Below, in pieces: positions 9,901 through 18,817 of a DNA stretch of 50,197 bases. A program made the position numbers and the translations under genes. Source of the stretch: Enterobacter sp. Bisph1 (lineage in GTDB: Bacteria > Pseudomonadota > Gammaproteobacteria > Enterobacterales > Enterobacteriaceae); assembly GCF_000814905.1 (NCBI RefSeq), contig NZ_JXAG01000015.1, forward strand, positions 1 through 50,197, written 5' to 3'. Within the stretch, counting starts at the first letter, position 1. The number at the start of each line of letters is the position of its first letter. The notes beneath the pieces were generated by a model. That model was not told where the DNA came from and ran no database searches. It saw only the letters and a program-made list of their open reading frames with translations.

Positions 9901-9975
9901 ACAGGCTCCTTGCGAATGATGTCCCCTTGTTATAACGCATTTTTTTTGCGACGCCGGTAATTTCGTGCCCTTGAT

Positions 9976-11631
9976 TTAGCGCTTTGTGCCACGCTGCATG
10001 ATGCCAAGGGCCACCAGCATCAGCGTCAGTCCGGTGATAAGCGTCAATGTCGCCATCGCCATCCCCTGTCCTACTGAGCCTTGTTCAAACTGTCGCCAGA
10101 TAAACACCGCCACGGTTTGCGTGCCCGCCGGGGCTAACAGCAGCGAGGTGACCAGCTCCCGTGAGGCAATGGCGAACACCATCAGCATTGCCGCCAGCAG
10201 CGCCGGGAAGATCAACGGCAGCACAATCAAACGCAGCGCCTGTAACGCGCTGGCGCCGTGCACCCGCGCGGCGGGCTCCAGATTCGCGCCGAGCTGGCGC
10301 ATGGCGCTGCTGATATAGCGCACCGGCCACGGCAGCAACAGACAACAGTAAGCGATAAGCAACATTGCCCAGGTGTTATAGGGCGAAACCGGCCAGAAAC
10401 TGCGATTCCACAATAAAATCAAACCGACGCCCACCACTACGCCGGGCAACGCCGCGGGCATTAGGGATAACGCATCAATAACCCTGCGCCCTTTTATCTT
10501 TTGCATCACCACTAACCAGGCGGCGCATAAACCCACTGCGCCGGTAATCAGCGCCGTGCCGAACGCCAGCGATAAACTGGTGCCGAGGGCGGGCAGCGCA
10601 TCGCCGCGCTGGGCGAACAGTGCCGCAAAGTGCTTCACCGTGAGGTTATCCAGCGACAGGCCGCCGGAAAGCGTGGCGCTAAAAGCCGTCAGTGTCATCG
10701 ACAAACCGGGCAATACGACGGCGAGAAAGGCAATGAAAGCCATCACCAGCACGATTGGCAATGTAGCCAACCCGAGCTTTGCGCCGATATTTTCAGCAGG
10801 TTTACCGGTGACGCTGGTGACATCGCTATCGCCGGTCAGTTTGCGCTGTAATCCCCAACCGCACAGCGCAATGGCTACCAGCACTAACGACAGCAATGAT
10901 GCGCCGGGCAGATCGATAGGCCAGTCCGCCAGCTTCTGTTCAATGCCTACCGTCAACATGATTACCCCGGAGCGGCTGCCAAGGGCGGCAGGTACGCCGA
11001 ACTCTTCCACCGCGAGGGTAAACGCCAGCAGCATCCCGGCGGCCAGCGCCGGGGCGAGCAACGGTAGCGTGATATGGTAAAAGGCCCGCCATGGTGTCGC
11101 GCCGTGAATCCGTGCAACCAGCGCCAGACGCTGCCCGCTGGCGAGCAAACTGCGCGACACGGCAAAATAGACCACCGGAAAGATATTCAGCGTCATCACC
11201 AGAATAATGCCGCTTTTGCTGAACAGCAGATTATTGAGATCCAGCCCGGTGAGCTGCATCAGGTAGCCCTGCGTTTGCAGTACCAGCATCCATGACAGCG
11301 CGGCAATATAGGGCGGCGTTAAAAAAGGAATCAAAAACAGCAGATCCCACAGTTTCGGCGAGGGTAAATCAAACAGCCCGCGCACCACGCCGAGGGGCAA
11401 ACCGATGATCGCGCTGCACAGGGCTACACCCAACGCAATATGCAGCGTTCCACCAAACATTGCAGGCAGCTGCGGCTCTGCCAGTAGCTGGGGGATGGCG
11501 GAAAACGGTGCGCGAAAATCCCCGGCGCTAAAGTGCGGGAACAGCGCCTGCAAAAGAATAAACAGCATCGGCAGTGCTACCAGTATCAGCAGCAGCGCCA
11601 GGGTTGCGTGCGCAATTAATCTCTGATTCAC
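9976..11631 (-). CDS. Fused two-domain ABC permease, ferric/phosphonate type (FbpB-like)
   Basis: 551 aa inner-membrane permease made of two tandem binding-protein-dependent transport modules, about residues 50-260 and 340-545. Each has an EAA-type loop: ARIHGATPWRAFYHITLPLL and ARVHGASALQALRLIVLPLI. This duplicated layout is typical of FbpB/SfuB iron(III) permeases, whereas aminoethylphosphonate systems often have two separate permeases. The start is a GTG (11629-11631) with AGGA about 9 nt upstream; no ATG gives a better start. It is the last gene of an operon on the minus strand after the ATPase and binding protein. A strong hairpin precedes it. Substrate not determined. Confidence 0.82.
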   Translation of the reverse strand: MNQRLIAHATLALLLILVALPMLFILLQALFPHFSAGDFRAPFSAIPQLLAEPQLPAMFGGTLHIALGVALCSAIIGLPLGVVRGLFDLPSPKLWDLLFLIPFLTPPYIAALSWMLVLQTQGYLMQLTGLDLNNLLFSKSGIILVMTLNIFPVVYFAVSRSLLASGQRLALVARIHGATPWRAFYHITLPLLAPALAAGMLLAFTLAVEEFGVPAALGSRSGVIMLTVGIEQKLADWPIDLPGASLLSLVLVAIALCGWGLQRKLTGDSDVTSVTGKPAENIGAKLGLATLPIVLVMAFIAFLAVVLPGLSMTLTAFSATLSGGLSLDNLTVKHFAALFAQRGDALPALGTSLSLAFGTALITGAVGLCAAWLVVMQKIKGRRVIDALSLMPAALPGVVVGVGLILLWNRSFWPVSPYNTWAMLLIAYCCLLLPWPVRYISSAMRQLGANLEPAARVHGASALQALRLIVLPLIFPALLAAMLMVFAIASRELVTSLLLAPAGTQTVAVFIWRQFEQGSVGQGMAMATLTLITGLTLMLVALGIMQRGTKR

Positions 11632-11646
11632 AGCGTATATCCTGCA

Positions 11647-11665
11647 GGCGGGGGTTGCCCCCGCC
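11647..11665 (-). terminator. Intercistronic hairpin between binding protein and permease genes
   Basis: Perfect 8-bp G/C stem (GGCGGGGG / CCCCCGCC) with a 3-nt loop lies 13 bp past the binding-protein stop and 16 bp before the permease GTG. There is no T-run, so it is more likely a stability or attenuation hairpin that raises binding-protein mRNA relative to permease mRNA than a full terminator. Confidence 0.6.
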
Positions 11666-11677
11666 GATAGAGAGGGA

Positions 11678-12646
11678 TTATTGTGCGAAGAGCGTATTAA
11701 AACGTTTCAGAACCTCGCCGCGCTCGCTGCTGCCGCCGCTTTGGGTGGGCAGTACTTTCAGGGCATTAAACAACGGTCGTTTGGCTTCCACATCGGTGCG
11801 GGCTGGCATCAGCCAGGCGTCGGCGACCATTTTCTGCCCCTCAGGCGAAAGCACATAATCAATAAAGGCTTTGGCATCGTCTGCATGCTGGCTGGTTTTG
11901 AGGATCATCATCGGGCGCGGCGCGATAACGGTGCCGCTGGCCGGGAAGATCACCTTCAGGGATTCGCCCTGCGCGATATTGCCATAGGTGACATAATCGA
12001 CCGCGCCAAACACCGCTGCTTTTGCCCCCTGCATCACCGGCGTTACCGCCTGCGCATTCGGGCCGCTGACCACCATGCCGTTCTTTTTCAGCGCGTCAAA
12101 CAGCTGCCAGGCCTTATCGCCCATACCGTTTTGTAGACCGATCAGCAAATCGAGAGAAGCACCGGAAAGCGCCGGATCCGGCGTGGTGACTTTATCTTTA
12201 AATTCCGGCAGGGTTAGATCGCGCCACTCTTTCGGCTCCGGGGTGCCGCTTTGGGTGTTCCAGACGATCCCCAGCGCCGAGATGCCCTGAGCGATTGAGT
12301 CCGCGCTTTTCATCGTTGCTGGCACGTTATCAGCATTCTTACTGGTAAAAGGCAACAGCCAGCCGCGATTGTGCAGATCTTCGGCGGTATCCCACGAGGC
12401 GGAAATCAGAATATCGGCCTGTGGGTTGGCCTGTTCCGCTTCCAGCCGCGCCATCACTTTACCGGTGGTGGCCTGGAAGATATTAACTTTGATCCCGGAC
12501 TGCTGTTCAAAGCCAGCGGCGAGGTTTTTCGCCAGTGACCCTGGGCCTGCGGTATAGACGGTCAGCGCATGGGCGCTGGAGAAGAACATCGACGACAGTA
12601 CCATAGCGACTGCGACTCCTTGTTTCACGGACAATAAAGCTTTCAT
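11678..12646 (-). CDS. Periplasmic binding protein of ferric/phosphonate-type ABC importer
   Basis: 322 aa. A Sec signal peptide ends near VLSSMFFSSAHA, followed by LTVYTAGPGSLAKNLAAGFE, the usual opening of FbpA/AfuA-like class II binding proteins (family SBP_bac). The segment AVFGAVDYVTYGNIAQG holds aromatic residues near the place where FbpA has iron-ligating tyrosines. I cannot confirm a Tyr-Tyr pair, so iron(III), phosphonate or another anion all remain possible. The start ATG overlaps the ATPase stop (ATGA, 12643-12646), indicating coupled translation. Order ATPase-binding protein-permease. Confidence 0.8.
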   Translation of the reverse strand: MKALLSVKQGVAVAMVLSSMFFSSAHALTVYTAGPGSLAKNLAAGFEQQSGIKVNIFQATTGKVMARLEAEQANPQADILISASWDTAEDLHNRGWLLPFTSKNADNVPATMKSADSIAQGISALGIVWNTQSGTPEPKEWRDLTLPEFKDKVTTPDPALSGASLDLLIGLQNGMGDKAWQLFDALKKNGMVVSGPNAQAVTPVMQGAKAAVFGAVDYVTYGNIAQGESLKVIFPASGTVIAPRPMMILKTSQHADDAKAFIDYVLSPEGQKMVADAWLMPARTDVEAKRPLFNALKVLPTQSGGSSERGEVLKRFNTLFAQ

Positions 12647-13344
12647 GCAATTTCCCCTGCGGATGGCGTAACGGTGTGGACAGATTCAACGGTGCCGGAT
12701 GCTAAATGCACAATGCGGTCGGCAAGCCAGTGGGCTTCGCGACGATCGTGGGTGACATAGACGGCAGTGGTGCCAAGCTGGCGCAGCAGATGCGCCATCT
12801 CATGACATAAGGATTCACGCAGTGCGCTATCCAGGTTGGAGAGCGGTTCGTCAAACAGCAGGATCGCCGGTTCGGCAATAATCGCGCGCGCCAGCGCCAC
12901 GCGCTGCTGCTGCCCGCCGGATAACCCGGCCGGTTTGCGCTCGGCAAATTCAGCCAGCCCGACCCTGTTTAGGGCAGCCATCACCCGCTCTTCGCGCGCT
13001 TTGCGCGGTACATTGCGCATCCTCAGGGGAAAGGCGACGTTCTGCGCCACGCTCATATGCGGCCAGAGGGCGTAATCCTGGAATACCATGCCAATATCGC
13101 GCGCTTCCGGCGGCAGTGCCCAGCCCGCTTTTGCCACCAGTCTGTCGCCAAACCAGATTTCGCCCTCTGCCGGCGTGCTTAGCCCCGCCAGCAGGCGCAG
13201 CAGCGTACTTTTGCCGCAGCCGGATGGCCCAAGCAGCGCCACGATAGAACCTGGTTGGATATCTAAGTCGATGTGATTGAGAACCGTATGCGTACCAAAG
13301 GCGAAGGAAACGCCGTTGAGCCGGATGTTAGTGAATGCGGTCAT
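12643..13344 (-). CDS. ABC transporter ATPase, ferric/phosphonate type (FbpC-like)
   Basis: 233 aa cytoplasmic nucleotide-binding subunit. Walker A GPSGCGKST, Q-loop VFQDYALWPH, signature [15 protein letters not shown], Walker B ILLFDEPLSNLD and the H-loop YVTHDRREA are all intact. It ends soon after the H-loop, without the long C-terminal regulatory domain of FbpC/MalK proteins. The start is chosen at 13342-13344: GGGAGGGG lies 5 nt upstream of this ATG but only 2 nt from the tandem ATG at 13345-13347. It is the first gene of the three-gene operon and is divergent from the diguanylate cyclase. Confidence 0.85.
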   Translation of the reverse strand: MTAFTNIRLNGVSFAFGTHTVLNHIDLDIQPGSIVALLGPSGCGKSTLLRLLAGLSTPAEGEIWFGDRLVAKAGWALPPEARDIGMVFQDYALWPHMSVAQNVAFPLRMRNVPRKAREERVMAALNRVGLAEFAERKPAGLSGGQQQRVALARAIIAEPAILLFDEPLSNLDSALRESLCHEMAHLLRQLGTTAVYVTHDRREAHWLADRIVHLASGTVESVHTVTPSAGEIA

Positions 13345-13575
13345 CATCCCCTCCCGCGCAAGCAAAAGGTGACGAACCCGCCGTATTGCAGCGGGACGCA
13401 TCCACCTGAACAGAAGTCAGGGGGAGCAAACATATTGTTATCCTCTTTGGGATTTGATGCCGCTGACTATATGGAAGGAATATGACGGATAAATGACGTC
13501 AATATGTCTTATTGATTTTTAACTGAATGTCTACACTAAAAGGCATTACTCTCTTCTCCGATCAAAAGGTTCCTT

Positions 13576-15354
13576 GTGCGCATCGCAACAATCACCAATT
13601 TTGCTTATGTCGCCACCGTTGTGCTAACCCTCTCCTCAGGCGTGGCGCTGTTTATGGCCTCGAACGCGGAGCATGCGGAGCGTGAGGCCGTTGCGCAAAG
13701 CCGTATTGTCGATTCGCTGACGGATGCGCTGGAAAAAGAGGCCTGGGCGTTAAGTGATATCGCACGCGAAGCGGTGATCAAAAAACAGCCGGAAACGGTG
13801 CAGAGCTGGAAAACCCGTCAGCAGCAGGATGTGGATCTTGAAAAACATCTGGCCGCCCTGCGCGACCGCGGCGCGTCCGATGAGGAGTTGTCGATCCTGC
13901 GCGATGGTCTGGCAACGCTGGATCAGCTGGAAGATGAGCAGCGCATCGCTATTGCCGATATGCAAGCCGGGAACGCAAACGAGGCGATGAACCTGTTGTA
14001 TAGCCCGAGCTACGAAGAGCGGCTTTCCGAGGCGGAGTACCGTTTTGCGCACTTTCGTAGCCTGGCGGATCAGCGCGTGCAGTCGGCGATTTCGGAGGCT
14101 ACCGAGCGCTCTCTGCGCTTACGCACGGTGTCAGAAATCATGGTCGGGCTGACCGCCCTTTTGTTTCTGTTTGTGCTCGGTTTTATTATCAAACACCGCA
14201 TCCTGCGCCCGGTGGTGACACTGAGCGATGTGGTCAATCGACTGGCCACCCAGGATTACAATGTCGAAGCGCCGGTGCTGGCGCAGGTGGATGAAATTGG
14301 TGATATGGCGCAGGCGATCCGTATCTTTCGTGAAAACGGCCTCACCCGACAGCGGCTGGAACAGGAGCGCGACGCGGAATGGGCGACGCGTACGCTGCTG
14401 GCGCGCATGACGCAGCGCCTGCAGGGGTGCGATTCCCATCAGGCCATTTTTCGCGTGGTCAGCCGCTTTGCGCCGCAAATTATTCCCGATATGGGTGGGC
14501 GATTGTTTATCCTCAACGCGCAGACGAAACGCATGAAATGCGTGGCGCGCTGGGGCCTGCCGCCTGGCGAAGATGCGCCCTTCGCGCCTGAATCTTGCTG
14601 GGCATTGAAACGGGGACAGCTGCACAGCCCCGCCAGGGACAGTATTGATATGCCCTGCGAACACCTCGCGCCAGCCCAGGCTTTGCAGGCGATTTGCGTG
14701 CCCCTTAACGCGCAAAATAAAAGTATCGGTCTGCTCACGTTTGATAACACGCATGCCGATAAAGAGCCGCCGTGGATCTACCTGGAACTGCTGGCGGAAA
14801 CCCTGGCGCTGGCGCTCGCCAATCAGAGCCTGCGCGACACGTTGACGGAGCGGGCGATGCATGACTCGCTAACCGGTCTGTTTAACCGCCATAGCCTGGA
14901 TGAAACTCTGCGCAATATGCTCGACCACGCGATGGTGGAAAGTTCGCGGTTAAGCGTCCTGATGGTGGATGTCGATTATTTCAAAAAGCTCAACGATCGC
15001 TACGGTCACGATGCCGGCGATAAGGTGTTGCGCGAGATGGCGCGGCTGATTAACGAGACGCTGGATGATACCAGCGTCGCTTTTCGCTACGGTGGCGAAG
15101 AGTTTCTACTGGTGCTGCCCGGTGCCGATGAGACGCAGGCGAAAAAAATCGCCGAACAGCTTCTGCGTAACGTTATGAACGCACAGATGATCTATGAATC
15201 GCAGGATATTGGTCCGGTTTCGGTCTCCATTGGGCTGGCGACCTGGCCGCGTCACGCCCGTGCCGATAACCTGGTGCGTGCGGCGGATCTGGCCCTGTAT
15301 CTGGCGAAGGAACAGGGGCGCGGGCAGATTGTGGTGGCCCGAAATGCCGTATAA
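13576..15354 (+). CDS. Membrane diguanylate cyclase (sensor, HAMP, GAF-like, GGDEF)
   Basis: 592 aa. An N-terminal membrane helix (about 7-28) and a mostly helical periplasmic sensor of about 150 residues precede a second helix (VGLTALLFLFVLGFIIK). A HAMP linker follows (RPVVTLSDVVNRLATQDYNV), then a GAF-like region (about 280-415) and a C-terminal GGDEF domain. The active motif is GGEEF at 506-510, with DVDYFKKLNDRYGHDAGDKVL upstream, so c-di-GMP synthesis is expected. The RxxD inhibitory site is absent (LDDTS occupies its place), so product inhibition through that site is unlikely. The start is GTG at 13576 with AAAAGGTT upstream. It stands alone between the ABC operon and the toxin cassette. 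Confidence 0.88.
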   Translation: MRIATITNFAYVATVVLTLSSGVALFMASNAEHAEREAVAQSRIVDSLTDALEKEAWALSDIAREAVIKKQPETVQSWKTRQQQDVDLEKHLAALRDRGASDEELSILRDGLATLDQLEDEQRIAIADMQAGNANEAMNLLYSPSYEERLSEAEYRFAHFRSLADQRVQSAISEATERSLRLRTVSEIMVGLTALLFLFVLGFIIKHRILRPVVTLSDVVNRLATQDYNVEAPVLAQVDEIGDMAQAIRIFRENGLTRQRLEQERDAEWATRTLLARMTQRLQGCDSHQAIFRVVSRFAPQIIPDMGGRLFILNAQTKRMKCVARWGLPPGEDAPFAPESCWALKRGQLHSPARDSIDMPCEHLAPAQALQAICVPLNAQNKSIGLLTFDNTHADKEPPWIYLELLAETLALALANQSLRDTLTERAMHDSLTGLFNRHSLDETLRNMLDHAMVESSRLSVLMVDVDYFKKLNDRYGHDAGDKVLREMARLINETLDDTSVAFRYGGEEFLLVLPGADETQAKKIAEQLLRNVMNAQMIYESQDIGPVSVSIGLATWPRHARADNLVRAADLALYLAKEQGRGQIVVARNAV

Positions 15355-15521
15355 GGCATCAGGGGCTAAGTACAACGAAAATACGCGCGAATCGATTATG
15401 GCGGGCTAGGTAAGCAAAAATTTTTGTTGCCAGTCCTCCATCAACGCCGCAGTGCGTTACTAACGTCGCTGACAGAGAATGTTATGCTCAGTTGATTCCG
15501 CTGGATCTTCCGTAGGGCCTA

Positions 15522-16619
15522 TTATAAAGGAATATTTTCCTCTCTTGATTTCCAGGCGCTTTTTATAGATTTTATATGGCGAAACCCCGTAATCGAGTAA
15601 GTGCCAAGTATCTCTAAATCCTTCGGCGCACTGATGGTAATAAACTCACCACGACCAAAATAGCTTTCGACGGAGCCAATAAAACACATTCCGTTCAACC
15701 AAACAGGGATAACTGCGATAGGTTGCGTGACATAATTCCCAGCAATGCCCGATCTATAATTATCTACGTCTTCTGTTAATGTGCCTGCTGGTATGGGACA
15801 AATTGGCTTTGATACATGTGGCTGTTGTTTGGTGTAGTATTCCTGTGTATTGAGGGATTTTATTAACTGTTTTTTATCATGGGCGTTTAGTTTTAGATTC
15901 AACTGTTCCCCTTTATCTTGTGGTTCAATTGATAAGACATCGTATTCATGTTGATAAAAAATAGTTATGCTTGGGACCAGGGCATCTTTACTAAATGGCC
16001 GTAACAAATAAAAGGTATCTTCATCATATTCACCATTGAACCAAAGTGCATAGACTTGGCCATTAATACGTACCCACTCGCTCCACTGATTGGCTCCGCG
16101 CCCATTTTCTGAATATAGTGCTCCAGTTATCGCATGGGCACCATTGTCAGTATGGTTATTTATAGCGATAAATTTGTCACCAACACGCTTTAGGACCCCA
16201 GTGTAACTAAATAATCCAGTACCCCCTACATAGCTGTTAATAATAAGGTCTCTCTTACCGTCATCATCGATATCAACAAGTTTGCAATTTATCTTTCCAT
16301 TTTCCGATTCCGCGTTGAAATTTGTGTTGATAAATGCTTGCCATTCATCGTTGCTAATTTCAATTGACGGTTTTTTGAATGTTTTTTTTGATGTATTCAC
16401 ATCGATTGTAAAGTCAGTGCTGCCAGTTAACGGGAAATCCTTAGCAATTTTTTCTAATGCTTGCTTTGGTTCAGTTTGCAGCTTTTTTACAATCGTATTA
16501 TGAAGTAATGTCAATGCATAATTATCAGACTCAATGTCCTGTTGGCTTCGAGATTGAGCAGTGACAAGAGAGGGGACAATAAATAAAAGCACAATCGGAA
16601 ATATTAAATATCGGTTCAT
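15522..16619 (-). CDS. Exported putative immunity protein for the adjacent peptidoglycan hydrolase
   Basis: 365 aa, no family recognised with certainty. The N-terminus MNRYLIFPIVLLFIVPSLVTA is a clear Sec signal peptide; cleavage near residue 21 would place the protein in the periplasm. One short segment (KLVDIDDDGKRDLIINSYVGG) resembles an FG-GAP/VCBS-like acidic loop. The gene starts inside the stop codon of the hydrolase gene (TAATG, 1-nt overlap at 16619), so the two are co-transcribed and probably coupled. Codon use and base composition are clearly more AT-rich than the flanks. A periplasmic partner downstream of a cell-wall hydrolase is the usual pattern for an immunity protein; that role is inferred from context. 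Confidence 0.6.
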   Translation of the reverse strand: MNRYLIFPIVLLFIVPSLVTAQSRSQQDIESDNYALTLLHNTIVKKLQTEPKQALEKIAKDFPLTGSTDFTIDVNTSKKTFKKPSIEISNDEWQAFINTNFNAESENGKINCKLVDIDDDGKRDLIINSYVGGTGLFSYTGVLKRVGDKFIAINNHTDNGAHAITGALYSENGRGANQWSEWVRINGQVYALWFNGEYDEDTFYLLRPFSKDALVPSITIFYQHEYDVLSIEPQDKGEQLNLKLNAHDKKQLIKSLNTQEYYTKQQPHVSKPICPIPAGTLTEDVDNYRSGIAGNYVTQPIAVIPVWLNGMCFIGSVESYFGRGEFITISAPKDLEILGTYSITGFRHIKSIKSAWKSREENIPL

Positions 16620-18817
16620 TACCCTCTCCTTAGCTGATTTGATTCTGGTTTTTCGATAATTACATTGGCATTAATATCTGGAAATTTCTGCTCAGTGAGA
16701 ACTGAAATGGCACTACCGTATACGCAGCAGCGATCAATAAAACCATTGAGGGCAACGGAATAGAGTGTATTTATTCTCCCAGGTAGATTAACTGAAGCAC
16801 TGGCCTTCCAGAAAGCAGGGCTTCGGTAGTAGATTCTCATTCTGAGGTTCGTGTTAATGCTACATCTTTCAAGTATATGCTCTGCATCAGAATAATAAGC
16901 CATAGATTTTGAAATCCAGTAAAAACCAGCGCTGCTTACGACGTTGTAGTCGTTACTGCTAACATTATCCCTCCACATAATAACGTCATCAGGAGTATCA
17001 TTTTCTACATCTGAAAGACGATTGTCTGTCAGCCTAATGTTACTATTTGCATATAATCGATTGTATTCTGAAGATAATCTGTTTTTTATGTCATTTGTGT
17101 ACACACGTCCGCAAAAGCTAAAATAATCAAAGTAATTGCTGGGGCTGGTGAGTTGCAATAGCCCCCGCCCATGCCAGGGATGATACCAAACTTGTCGGTT
17201 TCCAAACTCTTCTCTTTGGGATAGCCACTGCGTCTCCTGTATGGCATTCCCAAGGAAACAGGCGATACGCAGAGGTGTAATGATAAGGTATTTTTGCATT
17301 GCCTTATTCAGGTGAGTTCGAATACTTTCTGCCATACTTCCGGTTGTATCTCTATAGGCTATGGGTTCCCAAAGATAATTATTGCGACGAGCCATTCTAA
17401 TTACGTTAAGGGGTATCAGCTGTTTCAGTTCAGATTTACTCAACCAGCAGCACTTACGAAAATGGCTAATGAAAGCCTCAGGATGGAAATGCCACATCCT
17501 GCCTGTTCCGAGCTCACCTGTTTCAAAACACAGTGCAGTAGCATGACTTTTCAGTTCTTCATAGTCCGTATCTGACATGACCGGGATATCGTCAGCTCCC
17601 GTTTTCAGCCAGGCATAACGTTGATCAAACGTGGAGGAATTCCATTCCAGCGGGAAGTTACAGATGAGCCGGTTTCTCTGTTCCCCAAAGTTTTCGCTTT
17701 CTTGCAGGACGGCAATAAAAGGAGAATTGCACTGGCTGTTTGTGTCCGTATCGTCATCAACCATTCGCCACCCCGTCCAGTGTGGGAAGTCGGCATCGCT
17801 GAATTTTTTAATGTTTGAAAAGGCCAGATTTACCATGCCCGTACCACCGGGAAAGTTGACGGTACGCCACAGTGGGGCATTGACCGGTGTCAGGGTTTCA
17901 TATTCAGTATTGATGATCCGGCCGAAGCGAAGCAGTTCAAAACCAGCTGATGGGTTCTGGGGGTACAGGCGATTTGCAGTGTTGTAGAGGTTGTACTCAT
18001 AGCGCAGCACGGTATCTTGACCATTATCCAACTGATCAGCATCGGCATTCACCAACGGATCACCCACCATATTGAAGAGTGTCACTATTGTGGAATTCTG
18101 CCTGCGAGTGACCATGGTACAGTCGCCTTCTGCGAAGGTCATGCTGACGTAGAGCGGCTCTGTGCTGGTATGGACTGCATGCAGATAAGCTGTATCCGGT
18201 GAGCGTGGATCAGGTACAGATTCATAAAAACGTGTACCTGCTGGCAGATAAAAATGAATGTCGCCATAAACAGTGTCGGTTCTGCCGTCACGGGTGATAT
18301 CCAGTTCGGGGGCGGTGCGCCCGGTCAGTTTCAGCATATTCGCGTTGTCACAGAACACCTGGAAGTGGAAGGCATTCACGTTATCCACCATACCGCTCTG
18401 CCCGACAGTATCCTTGCGCCAGATCCGGGCCCCCTCACTGATAGCGGGATCCAGCCTGTCCCGGAGGTGCATATAGAGGGAGTAATACATAATGCTGCAA
18501 TTTTCACCGATATCGGTTTCATGCCTGAGCAATACATAACCGTCATTGGTTCTGCCATTATAATTCAGCGGGAAGGTATCACGTTTGTTGTCGGTGGAGG
18601 GCCTGCGAAAAGAAATAACCACACCATCAGCAATCGCCCGGACCATTTCGGGACGGTGACCGGTGTCGGTATGCGTGATATGTACACCACCATGCCATGA
18701 TGCGTGCGCATTGAGCGGGAAATTACGGCGGCTGTCCACGGGCATCATCCTTGCAACCCATGAGGCATCACTTTCACCATCGTTTCGAGGACGGATAAAC
18801 GGCGGGCTGATTATCAT
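16619..18817 (-). CDS. Putative bifunctional peptidoglycan-hydrolase effector (M23-like + GH19/lysozyme-like)
   Basis: 732 aa with no signal peptide. An N-terminal M23/LytM-like domain (about 35-160) shows WHGGVHIT (H42, H46), LYMHL (H117) and FHFQVF (H151). These correspond to the metal and catalytic motifs, but the usual Asp of HxxxD is His and the first His of the HxH motif is Ala149. A middle region (about 170-440) is unassigned. The C-terminal part begins WHFHPEAFISHF and carries FLGNAIQETQWLS (E528, candidate general acid) and GRGLLQLTSPSNYFDY (550-565), the core of GH19/lysozyme-like domains. This layout resembles the type VI effector TseP, which combines amidase and lysozyme activities. 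GGAG precedes the ATG. No vgrG, PAAR or hcp gene is in the window, so type VI delivery is inferred. Confidence 0.7.
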   Translation of the reverse strand: MIISPPFIRPRNDGESDASWVARMMPVDSRRNFPLNAHASWHGGVHITHTDTGHRPEMVRAIADGVVISFRRPSTDNKRDTFPLNYNGRTNDGYVLLRHETDIGENCSIMYYSLYMHLRDRLDPAISEGARIWRKDTVGQSGMVDNVNAFHFQVFCDNANMLKLTGRTAPELDITRDGRTDTVYGDIHFYLPAGTRFYESVPDPRSPDTAYLHAVHTSTEPLYVSMTFAEGDCTMVTRRQNSTIVTLFNMVGDPLVNADADQLDNGQDTVLRYEYNLYNTANRLYPQNPSAGFELLRFGRIINTEYETLTPVNAPLWRTVNFPGGTGMVNLAFSNIKKFSDADFPHWTGWRMVDDDTDTNSQCNSPFIAVLQESENFGEQRNRLICNFPLEWNSSTFDQRYAWLKTGADDIPVMSDTDYEELKSHATALCFETGELGTGRMWHFHPEAFISHFRKCCWLSKSELKQLIPLNVIRMARRNNYLWEPIAYRDTTGSMAESIRTHLNKAMQKYLIITPLRIACFLGNAIQETQWLSQREEFGNRQVWYHPWHGRGLLQLTSPSNYFDYFSFCGRVYTNDIKNRLSSEYNRLYANSNIRLTDNRLSDVENDTPDDVIMWRDNVSSNDYNVVSSAGFYWISKSMAYYSDAEHILERCSINTNLRMRIYYRSPAFWKASASVNLPGRINTLYSVALNGFIDRCCVYGSAISVLTEQKFPDINANVIIEKPESNQLRRG

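Noticed and set aside
13273..13485. 70-aa plus-strand ORF before the diguanylate cyclase gene
   Set aside because: It overlaps the ABC ATPase start region and has no coding features.
15344..15359. ATGCC-GTATAA-GGCAT hairpin over the diguanylate cyclase stop as a terminator or REP element
   Set aside because: Stem of only 5 bp and no T-run; it does not fit a REP/BIME consensus.
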